Assembly: GCA_902797625.1 (NCBI GenBank)
Contig: CADBTU010000001.1
Location: 1-41,300, forward strand
Length of the DNA: 41,300 nt
DNA from: an uncultured Bacteroidota bacterium
Lineage (GTDB): Bacteria; Bacteroidota; Bacteroidia; Bacteroidales; WCHB1-69
Direction of reading: 5' to 3'
This document shows, one piece after another, positions 7,004 to 14,580 of this stretch. Both the position numbers and the translations under genes were made by a program. A model generated the notes under the pieces. The model did no database searches, had not been told where the DNA came from, and saw only the letters and a program-made list of their open reading frames with translations. The first letter of the stretch is position 1; each line of letters begins with the position of its first letter.

Positions 7004-8650
7004 ATGAAAAAAATACTCATTATGATGTTATTGTTGGCGAGCGTTGTTCTTGTTCTTTCATGTAATAATAAGAAAACAGAAACTCCCAGCGAGGAATCCA
7101 AAAGTGAAATGCAACAGAAAGTTGAAGAATATGCTTATTTTGATCTTAACGCAGATCTTTCAAAATTAAGTGAAAGTGAATTAAAACTTCTCCCTATTTT
7201 TTTCGAAATTGGAGAAATAATGGATGAACTTTTTTGGGAACAAACTTTCGGTGATAAGTCTATTCTTGACACGATTTCCGACCCTTGGATGAAAGAATTT
7301 GCAATGATAAATTATGGTCCTTGGGATCGTTTAAATGAAGAAAAACCTTTTGTTCCAGGCTTTGGTGAACGCCCCGCTATGGCAAATTATTATCCCAAAG
7401 ACATTACAAAAGAGGAGTTTAACGCCTTTGTTAATCCTCTAAAATCATCGCACTATACTATTCTCAAAAGAGACGAAAATGGTTCACTCAAAACTGTTGG
7501 ATATTACGAAGCCTACAAGCAAAAACTTGATCGTGTGTGTGAATTGTTAGATAAAGCAATCGAAATAGCTGACAATCCTTCAATGAAAAAATATCTCATT
7601 GAACGTAAAAAATCTCTCCAAACTAATGACTATTATCCAAGTGATATGGCATGGATGGATCTTAGAGATTCTAATATAGACTTTGTTTTCGGTCCAATTG
7701 AAAATTACGACGATGCATTTAACTCTGTTAAAACCTCTTTTGAGGCTTTTGTATTAGTGAAAGATGTTGCAGCAAGCACAAAGTTAGCTAAATTTGTGCA
7801 GATGCTTCCCCAATTGCAACGTGAACTGCCTTGCGACCAGAAATATAAAACTTATGTGCCAGGTACTTCAAGCGATATGAATCTCTATGATGTTGTGTTC
7901 TATGGTGGTGATTGCAATGCTGGTGGTAAAACTATCGCTATAAATTTACCTAATGATGACAAAGTTCAAGCAGAAAAAGGTTCTCGTCGTTTCCAACTTC
8001 GTAATGCTATGCAAGCGAAGTTTGATAAGATAATGAAACCTATTGGTGAAATTATCATTGAACTTTCCGAACAGAATAACATAAAATTTGATGCTTTCTT
8101 CTGGAATGTAACTTTCCACGAAGTTGCTCATGGACTCGGAGTTAAACAAACTATAAATGGTAAAGGTTCTGTTGACGATGCCATGCAAACCGAGAATACA
8201 AGTTGGGAAGAAGCAAAAGCTGATATTGTAGGGCTTAATTTAGTTTGCAATCTTATTGATAAAGGCGAAATTACAGATATAACTATCGAAGAAGCTATAA
8301 CTACATATATTGTAGGACTGCTTCGTTCAGTTCGTTTCGGCGCTTCTGAAGCACATGGTGTTGCCAATATGATGTGTTATAATTATCTTTTCGAAAATGG
8401 AGCTTTTACTCGTAATGGCAACGGAACTTATCATATCAATTATGACAAGGCTCGTGAAGCGATGAATAGTTGGATTGCTCTTATTCTCAAAACTCAGGCC
8501 GAAGGTGATTTTAACTTTGCTTCGCAATATAGCAAAGACCATGGAACAATCACTCCTGAATTGCAAAAAGATTTAGATAGGATAAATAAATCAGGTATTC
8601 CAAGAGATATTAGATTTAATCAGGGGTTGGATGTACTTGGTATAGAATAA
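7004..8650 (+). CDS. M49-like (dipeptidyl peptidase III-like) zinc peptidase lipoprotein
   Basis: 548 aa from ATG 7004. The N-terminus is a lipoprotein signal (hydrophobic stretch then VLVLSC, lipidated Cys at residue 20), placing the protein in the envelope. The zinc motif is HEVAHGLG (His372, Glu373, His376), followed by ENTSWEEAKAD with acidic residues 402-403 as the likely third ligand. The block GDCNAGGKTIAINLPND is typical of bacterial M49-like proteins. Classical M49 enzymes have a six-residue HExxGH motif; this one has the five-residue HExxH form reported for the bacterial DPP III of Caldithrix abyssi. It likely removes dipeptides from peptide N-termini, but substrate is inferred. A terminator follows at 8670-8695. 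Confidence 0.85.
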   Translation: MKKILIMMLLLASVVLVLSCNNKKTETPSEESKSEMQQKVEEYAYFDLNADLSKLSESELKLLPIFFEIGEIMDELFWEQTFGDKSILDTISDPWMKEFAMINYGPWDRLNEEKPFVPGFGERPAMANYYPKDITKEEFNAFVNPLKSSHYTILKRDENGSLKTVGYYEAYKQKLDRVCELLDKAIEIADNPSMKKYLIERKKSLQTNDYYPSDMAWMDLRDSNIDFVFGPIENYDDAFNSVKTSFEAFVLVKDVAASTKLAKFVQMLPQLQRELPCDQKYKTYVPGTSSDMNLYDVVFYGGDCNAGGKTIAINLPNDDKVQAEKGSRRFQLRNAMQAKFDKIMKPIGEIIIELSEQNNIKFDAFFWNVTFHEVAHGLGVKQTINGKGSVDDAMQTENTSWEEAKADIVGLNLVCNLIDKGEITDITIEEAITTYIVGLLRSVRFGASEAHGVANMMCYNYLFENGAFTRNGNGTYHINYDKAREAMNSWIALILKTQAEGDFNFASQYSKDHGTITPELQKDLDRINKSGIPRDIRFNQGLDVLGIE

Positions 8651-8669
8651 TATAAAAAATATCGAAAAT

Positions 8670-8695
8670 GTAGAGGCGCTATTTTGCGTCTCTAC
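8670..8695 (+). terminator. Rho-independent terminator after the M49-like gene
   Basis: A 10-bp stem (GTAGAGGCGC with GCGTCTCTAC, one G-T pair) closes a 6-nt loop and is followed by GTTGTTTT. It separates the lipoprotein gene from recF. Confidence 0.75.
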
Positions 8696-8730
8696 GTTGT
8701 TTTAAATAACTGAGAATTATAAAAACCGTT

Positions 8731-9825
8731 ATGTATCTCAAAACACTGCAACTTGCCAATTTCAAAAGTTATAGCGAAGCGGAATTTGAGTTTAACTCTA
8801 ATGTGAATGGTATCGTGGGTGCTAATGGCAGTGGTAAAACCAATCTGTTGGATTCGATTCATTATCTTTCAATAGGAAAAAGCTGTTTTTCTGCAAAAGA
8901 TGTAACCTCAGTGAAATTAACTGCTGATTTCTTTGCTATTCATGGTTCCTTTGAAGATGAAGATTCTGGAAATATTACCACTGTGAGTTGCATCTATAAG
9001 AATGGAGCAAAGTCAATACGCGCAAATAAAAAAGAGTACTCTCGTTTTAGCGATCACGTAGGACTTTTCCCAGTGGTGATGGTCTCTCCATACGATAGTG
9101 ATATTATCAACGATGGTAATGAGATTCGCCGCCGCTTTTTCGATAAAATGATCTCACAATTCGATAAGCAATACCTCCAAAACCTTATCAACTATAAAAA
9201 ACTTCTTCAACAACGAAATGCTATCTTGAAACAATATAGTGATGGCGGTCAATTAGATAGTTCTTTGTTGCAGGTGGTTGATTTTCAAATGGCAGAAATA
9301 GGTACATCTCTATTTTACGTAAGAAAGAAATTTATACAAGATATTCTTTTAAATTTTGCTAAACATTACTATAATCTGTCTCATGGACTTGAAAATGTTG
9401 ATATTATATATCAATCAGGACTCGATGATATAAGTTTTGAGGAGGGGTTGTTGAAGAGTTTATATAACGATAAAAAATGTGGTTTTACAACCTTTGGAGT
9501 TCATAAAGATGATTATGATTTTACAATAGAAGGAAATCCAGCAAAGCAATTTGCTTCACAAGGTCAGCAAAAGTCTTTCTCTTTGGCTCTCCGTTTGGCG
9601 CAATTTGATTATGCGGTAGAACACAACAAAAAAAAGCCAATTTTATTGTTAGATGATATTTTCGATAAATTAGATAGAACGCGAATTTCTGCACTATTGA
9701 ATATGGTTGGACAGGAACATTTCGGGCAAGTTTTTATTTCAGATACAGATGATACACGTGTGAAATCTATACTAAATGCTCATAATATTTCGCATACAAT
9801 ACATCATATCGAAAAGGAAAAATAA
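8731..9825 (+). CDS. recF: DNA replication and repair protein RecF
   Basis: 364 aa, normal length. RecF is an SMC-like ATPase that, with RecO and RecR, loads RecA at single-strand gaps. Visible motifs are Walker A GANGSGKT (residues 30-37), the ABC-type signature region FASQGQQKSFSLALRLAQ, and Walker B KKPILLLDDIFDKLD. It is not beside dnaA or dnaN. It lies alone between the terminator at 8670-8695 and the tRNA pair. Confidence 0.97.
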   Translation: MYLKTLQLANFKSYSEAEFEFNSNVNGIVGANGSGKTNLLDSIHYLSIGKSCFSAKDVTSVKLTADFFAIHGSFEDEDSGNITTVSCIYKNGAKSIRANKKEYSRFSDHVGLFPVVMVSPYDSDIINDGNEIRRRFFDKMISQFDKQYLQNLINYKKLLQQRNAILKQYSDGGQLDSSLLQVVDFQMAEIGTSLFYVRKKFIQDILLNFAKHYYNLSHGLENVDIIYQSGLDDISFEEGLLKSLYNDKKCGFTTFGVHKDDYDFTIEGNPAKQFASQGQQKSFSLALRLAQFDYAVEHNKKKPILLLDDIFDKLDRTRISALLNMVGQEHFGQVFISDTDDTRVKSILNAHNISHTIHHIEKEK

Positions 9826-9968
9826 TTTCAAAATATATAAATATTTCTCCGAAATTCTTCTGTTTTTAGTATAAAAAAATGAAATGATTTTTTAGTTTGA
9901 TTTGTAAATGTTTGATATACAAAAGAATAAAAAAATATTTTTGATATATGATATGTAAAAAAAAAAAC

Positions 9969-9976
9969 TATTTTTG
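9969..9976 (+). promoter_or_regulatory. Promoter -7 element for the tRNA pair
   Basis: TATTTTTG fits TAnnTTTG and lies 12 nt before the first base of tRNA-Pro, the expected distance for a tRNA promoter. Confidence 0.6.
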
Positions 9977-9988
9977 CAGTGCAAAAGA

Positions 9989-10063
9989 CGGGATATAGCG
10001 TAGTCCGGTTATCGCGCGTGCTTAGGGAGCAGGAGGTCGCAAGTTCGAATCTTGCTATCCCGA
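9989..10063 (+). tRNA. tRNA-Pro, anticodon AGG
   Basis: A full cloverleaf can be drawn: acceptor CGGGATA/TATCCCG (perfect), D-stem GCG/CGC, anticodon loop TTAGGGA giving anticodon AGG (10024-10026), T-stem GCAAG/CTTGC with loop TTCGAAT, and discriminator A. CCA is not encoded. Two oddities: bacterial tRNA-Pro species normally have T, C or G at position 34, and the anticodon stem CGTGC/GCAGG has a G-G mismatch at 28-42. Identity as proline is supported by AGG, by the acceptor starting C-G, and by similarity to the usual tRNA-Pro body. Confidence 0.88.
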
Positions 10064-10079
10064 CAAAAGGAAACGTTGC

Positions 10080-10153
10080 GGTTCCGTAGCTCAACTGGAT
10101 AGAGCAGCTGCCTTCTAAGCAGCAGGTTTTGCGTTCGAGTCGCAACGGAATCA
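10080..10153 (+). tRNA. tRNA-Arg, anticodon TCT
   Basis: Acceptor GGTTCCG/CGGAATC (one G-T pair), D-stem GCTC/GAGC, anticodon stem GCTGC/GCAGC with loop CTTCTAA (anticodon TCT, 10114-10116), T-stem TTGCG/CGCAA with loop TTCGAGT, discriminator A. CCA is not encoded. It reads AGA codons. It is 16 nt after tRNA-Pro and probably shares its transcript. Confidence 0.96.
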
Positions 10154-10165
10154 CTTCGAAGTATA

Positions 10166-10194
10166 AAGCCTCGCATAAAATGTGAGGCTTTTTT
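10166..10194 (+). terminator. Rho-independent terminator after the tRNA pair
   Basis: Stem AAGCCTCGCA with TGTGAGGCTT (one G-T pair), 5-nt loop, then a T run. It begins 13 nt after tRNA-Arg. Confidence 0.85.
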
Positions 10195-10494
10195 ATAATT
10201 TATTGCAAGATATATTTGAAATTCAAAATTTATTCTGCTGATACTATTACTTCCCGAAACTTTTTAGCAAATTTTTTAATAAAATATTATTGTCCGCTAA
10301 AACTTCAAATGGAAGTTTTTGTGGCGAATCGTTATGATGCCGAAGATCTGATTGCAATATATGTTGGTTCAGGAAAAAGGCTGGATTTAGTTGAACGACT
10401 TTTTCCGTCCTGTTCTCCAGACCCTGCCCCACAATGTAGGTCTGCCCGACGCACGATTACAGTAACAACCCAAAAGAGAAGAAAACGCGCCTTA

Positions 10495-10517
10495 GAAATG
10501 TTTTTAGAAAACATTTC
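10495..10517. repeat. 10-bp perfect inverted repeat
   Basis: GAAATGTTTT, a 3-nt loop, then AAAACATTTC. It lies inside the inverted-repeat-bounded segment; there is no T tract to make it a clear terminator. Confidence 0.6.
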
Positions 10518-10535
10518 GTCAGCGCAAACCCTTTC

Positions 10536-10578
10536 TTTATATCACTTTCTTTGGGGTCATCAAAGAAAGTGATATAAA
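10536..10578. repeat. 18-bp perfect hairpin
   Basis: TTTATATCACTTTCTTTG (10536-10553) is exactly complementary to 10561-10578, with the 7-nt loop GGGTCAT. It is the longest perfect stem I found in the window and has no adjoining gene. Repeats with CTTTCTTTG / CAAAGAAAG arms occur dispersed in other Bacteroidota genomes as I recall, so this may be a member of such a repeat family. Confidence 0.75.
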
Positions 10579-10786
10579 TATGGCATAACTAAATCCAGCG
10601 TTTCTCTTGAACAGGCAAACCAGAGTTTTATTCTTTGAATTTCAGGGGGGGCTTGAATTTGTCAGTAGAAATTGTACACTCTGATTTACAAAGTGTTACG
10701 GTTATAGAAAATTCATTTTTTATTTTTAGCGGACAGTAAAAAAATAAAATCAATAATAAATCGTTAGTATTGCAAAAATTGTAAAT

Positions 10787-12169
10787 ATGAAAAAACTAAG
10801 TTTTATACTGTTTTGTGCTATTTTTTTTTCTTCTTGTAAGAATATAAAGGCTCAAGAAGAAGCATTTTGTAATGTAAAAGCTCCTACTGAAGTTGGGGTA
10901 GGACAACAATTTCAATATAAGGTAATTACAAATGCAAAAGCTACAATATTAGAAACTGATTTTGGAAAATTTGAACTACTCGCAGGACCGACTACATCTA
11001 CATCCACTTCTATATCTCTAATGAATGGAAAAACTGAACAGAAAACAGAATATTCTTATATCTATGTACTTTCAATAAATCGTGAAGGTACATTTACTAT
11101 TCCAGGAATTTCTCTATCAGTTGACGGGAAAGTTATTCATACAGAAGCAGTAGTTGTAAAAGTGGTTAAATCATTAAAATCTACTCCGAAGGATGAAGAA
11201 ATTGAGGATTCGCAAAGTTTCTTTAATTTTCAATGGCCTGATTTGGATTCTTTTTTCGATAGAGCTCCGAAAAATAACCAAGAAGATAAAGTTGAATATA
11301 AAGACGATATAACTAAAGACGATATGTTTGTAAAGGCTTTTGTCTCTCAAAATGAAGCATATAAGGGAGAGCCTGTTGTTGTTACTTATAAATTCTACAT
11401 CAAAAAGAATATTAGAAATTTTGAAATAGCAAGGGCTAACTACGCTAATACGGATGTGGCTTGGTTAGATCCTCTTGAGTTGAATTATAGAGACGAATCT
11501 ACAGAAACTATTAAAGGTGAATCTTACAATGTTTATACTATTAAGCAAACAGCTGTTTATCCTAAAAAAATAGGAAAAATAACTATTCCTAAATTGGATT
11601 TAGTGTTGAGAATAGCTGTTCCTGCTGTAGTTAATAACTCGTTTTGGGGAAGAATGACTACAATGAAAGCCAAAGATTTTCAACTTACCTCGAATGATAT
11701 TTCATTGAAAGTGAAACCATTGCCTAATTCTATGGATGACAATAAGGTTGATATTGTTGGCCATTTTGATATTTCTGCAAATGCAAATAAAACTGAAGTT
11801 TATGCAGAGCGTCCTGTTACAATCTCTATTACAATCTCTGGCAATGGAAATATCCATCATATTGATGAAGAAAATTTGGATGTGAATTTTCCAGCAGGAT
11901 GGGATAAAATGTATCCAAAAATTTCACAAAATGTTTCTGCAAAAGGCAATTTAGTAAGTGGTTCGAAAACATTTAAATATACATTCATACCTCATTCTTC
12001 TGGAGAATATTATATTCCAGCTACTAAATTTACCTATTTCGACGATGAAACAATGTCGTATAAAACAATCTCTACTCAGGATTTAAGAATTGAAGTAAAA
12101 GAGTCTAAATATAAGCCTCAACAAGACGAAAATGATGTTCTAAAAAAGGCTCAAAAGTATAAAATTTAA
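10787..12169 (+). CDS. BatD-family protein, short form without C-terminal membrane anchor
   Basis: 460 aa. The N-terminus is a signal peptide (MKKLSFILFCAIFFSSC, cleavage probably after KAQ at residue 23). The body has the BatD pattern: a GPTTSTSTSISLMNGK segment near residue 65, then beta-rich domains with VFVKAFVSQNEAYKGEPV-type strands. BatD proteins belong to the Bat (Bacteroides aerotolerance) cluster, whose biochemical role is unsettled. Typical BatD proteins are longer and end with a transmembrane helix; this one stops after a charged tail (QQDENDVLKKAQKYKI) with no helix, and batA, batB, batC and batE are not nearby. It is therefore an orphan and perhaps periplasmic. Confidence 0.8.
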   Translation: MKKLSFILFCAIFFSSCKNIKAQEEAFCNVKAPTEVGVGQQFQYKVITNAKATILETDFGKFELLAGPTTSTSTSISLMNGKTEQKTEYSYIYVLSINREGTFTIPGISLSVDGKVIHTEAVVVKVVKSLKSTPKDEEIEDSQSFFNFQWPDLDSFFDRAPKNNQEDKVEYKDDITKDDMFVKAFVSQNEAYKGEPVVVTYKFYIKKNIRNFEIARANYANTDVAWLDPLELNYRDESTETIKGESYNVYTIKQTAVYPKKIGKITIPKLDLVLRIAVPAVVNNSFWGRMTTMKAKDFQLTSNDISLKVKPLPNSMDDNKVDIVGHFDISANANKTEVYAERPVTISITISGNGNIHHIDEENLDVNFPAGWDKMYPKISQNVSAKGNLVSGSKTFKYTFIPHSSGEYYIPATKFTYFDDETMSYKTISTQDLRIEVKESKYKPQQDENDVLKKAQKYKI

Positions 12170-12200
12170 TTTGTTAGTATCTTTGTTTTTTTTATATTTG
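12170..12200 (+). promoter_or_regulatory. Promoter (-33/-7) for the Omp28-like gene
   Basis: TTTG at 12170-12173, a 19-nt spacer, then TATATTTG at 12193-12200. Both boxes and the spacing fit the Bacteroidota sigma-ABfr promoter; the start codon follows 19 nt later. Confidence 0.7.
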
Positions 12201-12219
12201 CAGGTTAAAAATAGTATAG

Positions 12220-13074
12220 ATGAAAAAAATAACATTAGCAATTTCAACGGTGGTAATATCGGCAGTAATGCTCTTTTCTTGCGATAAAATAGAAGACGAT
12301 CGTTATCATATTATACAAAAAGAGGACGTTACAGTTGAATTTCCTGTTTTAGATAAAAATTCAGTGTATCGTAAAATCTTGTTAGACGAATTTACAGGAC
12401 ACATGTGCACTAATTGTCCTGCTGGTCATGCAATACTTAATGATTTACATTCTCGATACGGTGATACACTTGTTATAATGGGAATTCACTACGGGGCTCT
12501 TGCAAAGCCTTTTGGTAGCACATTTTCATACGATTTCCGAACCGAAGCAGGCAACGCAATTGGTGATTATTTTAACATAGACGGAATACCTGTTGCTGTT
12601 GTGAATCGTGAATTAAAGTCTGGTGGCTGGCAACGCGAACAATGGTCGTCGGTTGTGGCAAACGTTGATAGAACTGATGTTAGTGCTGCCATTCAAATAG
12701 TGAATCAGTACGACCCTGAGAATAAAATAGTTAAAGCTAATGCTAAAGTTACTATGCTGACAGATTATCCGCATCCGCTCCAACTTGCATTTTATATGAT
12801 TGAAGATAATGTGATTAAACCTCAAAAAAATGGCACTCAAACTGTTACAGAATATACTCATAATCACGTTCTTCGCGCATCTTTCTCGCCAAAACCATTC
12901 GGAGAAATTCTTAATAATGGTGAGATTTTGCTTAAAGATGGCGAATATACGATGGCTTCAGTGTTGAAATTCGATAATCTTGATTTGAATCTTGATAATT
13001 GTAGCGTAGTTGCTGTTCTTTATGATAAAGCAAATGATTTAGTACTTCAAGTGGAGTCTCTCAAAATTAAATAA
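12220..13074 (+). CDS. Omp28-related surface lipoprotein
   Basis: 284 aa. Lipoprotein signal MKKITLAISTVVISAVMLFS then Cys21. The residues after it (DKIEDD) are acidic and could act as the surface-export signal described for Bacteroidota lipoproteins. The domain begins LLDEFTGHMCTNCPAGHAIL (residues about 52-71), with a CxxC pair in a thioredoxin-like context, as in the Omp28-related family. GIPVAVVNRE near residue 125 matches the cis-proline region of thioredoxin folds. The function of the family is not established. It has its own promoter, and the dehydrogenase gene begins 7 nt downstream. Confidence 0.85.
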   Translation: MKKITLAISTVVISAVMLFSCDKIEDDRYHIIQKEDVTVEFPVLDKNSVYRKILLDEFTGHMCTNCPAGHAILNDLHSRYGDTLVIMGIHYGALAKPFGSTFSYDFRTEAGNAIGDYFNIDGIPVAVVNRELKSGGWQREQWSSVVANVDRTDVSAAIQIVNQYDPENKIVKANAKVTMLTDYPHPLQLAFYMIEDNVIKPQKNGTQTVTEYTHNHVLRASFSPKPFGEILNNGEILLKDGEYTMASVLKFDNLDLNLDNCSVVAVLYDKANDLVLQVESLKIK

Positions 13075-13081
13075 ACAGAGT

Positions 13082-14008
13082 ATGAAAATAGTAGCTGTTG
13101 AGCCAATTGGTATATCTGAAAAACGAGGCGAGGAGATACGAAAACTACTATTTCAAAAAGGACACGATTTTGTTTTGTTCCACGATAGAGTAGAAGATGC
13201 AGCTCTTCTTATTGAGAGAATGCAAGATGCGGAAATGGTGATAGTTTCAAATATTCCTCTCACTTCGCAGATTTTAACAAAATGCCCTAAATTAAGGTTT
13301 TTAAATGTGGCTTTTACAGGACTAGACCATATCGATTTGGAGTACTGTAAAAAACATAATATTCAGATTAGAAATGCATCAGGATACGCTACAGAAGCCG
13401 TTTCCGAACTTGCCGTTGCTCTTGCGTTAGATGTATATAGAAAAATTACCATTCTTGATTCTGAAATAAGAAAAAGTGGAGTTAGAGGAACTTTCTTAGG
13501 AACAGAACTTAAAGGTAAAACGATAGGAATTATAGGCACAGGGGCTATCGGAGTTAGAACAGCTCAACTGTTTAATGTTTTTGGATGTAATGTTGTAGGG
13601 TGGAGTAGGAGCCAGAAGCAAGAGTTTATTAATTTAGGGTTTAAATATCTTGATTTAGATGAGCTTTTAAAGGTTAGCGACATTCTCTCGCTACATGTAC
13701 CTTTGACCGATGACACTTATCATCTTATTGATAAAGAAAAAATCAAACTATGCAAAAAGTCAGCAATAATTATTAACACAGCACGCGGTAATGTTGTTGA
13801 TATTGAAGCTTTAGCTGAAGCTCTTAATTTAAGAAATATAGCAGGAGCAGGTATTGATGTATATGAAAAAGAGCCTCCAATTCCAGAAAATCATCCGTTA
13901 GCGAAGGCTCAAAATTGCGTTTTAGTGCCTCACGTTGGTTATGCCACTCGTGAAGCTTTTGATAATAGAATCGATATAATTTTAAATAATATAGATCTTT
14001 TCGAGTAA
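13082..14008 (+). CDS. NAD-dependent D-2-hydroxyacid dehydrogenase family protein
   Basis: 308 aa, normal length. The Rossmann nucleotide-binding motif is GIIGTGAIGVRTAQLF (residues about 148-163). The three catalytic positions are visible: Arg in IINTARGNVVD, Glu in GIDVYEKEPP, and His in VLVPHVGYAT. Enzymes of this family interconvert 2-keto acids and D-2-hydroxyacids (lactate, glycerate, phosphoglycerate and others); the substrate cannot be told from the sequence. ATG 13082 lies 7 nt after the Omp28-like gene, so it is probably co-transcribed with it. It converges on the small membrane-protein gene with only 3 nt between the stops. Confidence 0.93.
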   Translation: MKIVAVEPIGISEKRGEEIRKLLFQKGHDFVLFHDRVEDAALLIERMQDAEMVIVSNIPLTSQILTKCPKLRFLNVAFTGLDHIDLEYCKKHNIQIRNASGYATEAVSELAVALALDVYRKITILDSEIRKSGVRGTFLGTELKGKTIGIIGTGAIGVRTAQLFNVFGCNVVGWSRSQKQEFINLGFKYLDLDELLKVSDILSLHVPLTDDTYHLIDKEKIKLCKKSAIIINTARGNVVDIEALAEALNLRNIAGAGIDVYEKEPPIPENHPLAKAQNCVLVPHVGYATREAFDNRIDIILNNIDLFE

Positions 14009-14011
14009 CAA

Positions 14012-14401
14012 CTATTCTTTTTCTTTAGTCAAAGATTTTAATGCTCCTTTAACTTCGTCTCCTGCTTCATCTAAAGCTTTATTGAAATCGTTGAGAATTA
14101 GACGAGCCTTGGTTTGTGCGAAATAACCTTTGCACTCTCCTTTAAGTTCATTAATATGCCTCTCTTCTTCACCAGAAAGATCTTTTTTCTCAATTTTTGC
14201 TACGATTTTACCGAATTTAACTTGTGCTTTTTCTAAATCGGATGCGGAATAATTTTGGTAATTTTCACTAACGGATGTTGTGAATTTTTCAAGTTTTTTA
14301 ATCCTTGAAGAGGTACTCGTTAAGAAAAGAACGGTTAAAACAATAACCGCAACGATCGCAGTAATTGCAATCATAATCCATTTCATTTTTTTCTGTTCCA
14401 T
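14012..14401 (-). CDS. Small single-pass membrane protein with helical tail (DUF6565-like)
   Basis: 129 aa. A lysine-rich start and a membrane helix (WIMIAITAIVAVIVLTVLFL, residues 8-27) are followed by a charged helical region rich in Lys and Glu that should form a coiled coil, with no Cys-based lipobox. It resembles a small Bacteroidota family (DUF6565) from memory; no function is known. It stands alone on the minus strand between two plus-strand genes. Confidence 0.7.
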   Translation of the reverse strand: MEQKKMKWIMIAITAIVAVIVLTVLFLTSTSSRIKKLEKFTTSVSENYQNYSASDLEKAQVKFGKIVAKIEKKDLSGEEERHINELKGECKGYFAQTKARLILNDFNKALDEAGDEVKGALKSLTKEKE

Positions 14402-14538
14402 TTTTCTGTTTTTATAAGTTATTAGTAATTTTCAAACAATAAACTGTACTTTATCAATTTGAGTTAGTGTGCAAAAATATTCTTTTTTAGCATTCTATGA
14501 AAAAAAATGGAAATGTTATTTATTTATGCTAATAGGTA

Positions 14539-14562
14539 AAAATACAAAATATTTTGTATTTT
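14539..14562. promoter_or_regulatory. 24-bp perfect palindrome overlapping the yqgE promoter (candidate operator)
   Basis: AAAATACAAAAT is followed directly by its reverse complement ATTTTGTATTTT. The right half contains most of the near-consensus -7 element TATTTTCG (14557-14564), 16 nt before ATG 14581. A dimeric repressor bound here would block the promoter. Function is inferred. Confidence 0.55.
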
Positions 14563-14580
14563 CGCAGTAAAAAAACAGCG

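Larger units (their letters stand above)
10291..10735. repeat. Inverted-repeat-bounded, gene-free element (possible MITE or insertion-sequence remnant)
   Basis: The region from 10195 to 10786 has no convincing gene. Within it, TGTCCGCTAAAA (10291-10302) and its exact reverse complement TTTTAGCGGACA (10724-10735) bound a 445-bp segment. The interior has three further perfect hairpins (arms of 8, 10 and 18 bp) and a patch near 10405-10450 richer in G and C than its surroundings. Short inverted termini, no coding sequence and a place beside tRNA genes fit a miniature or decayed mobile element. I see no convincing target-site duplication, so this is tentative. Confidence 0.45.

Noticed and set aside
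9828..10154. A 108-codon open frame on the minus strand across both tRNA genes
   Set aside because: It is the antisense of two clear tRNAs and AT-rich leader DNA; the predicted peptide has the typical look of antisense-tRNA translation.
10216..10572. A 118-codon open frame in the gene-free stretch after the tRNAs
   Set aside because: It runs through inverted repeats and hairpins, has no recognisable domain, and its composition is not protein-like. Better explained as a repeat element.
14554..14580. TTG start giving a longer YqgE/AlgH protein
   Set aside because: It lies inside the promoter core and palindrome; ATG 14581 gives the normal N-terminus.
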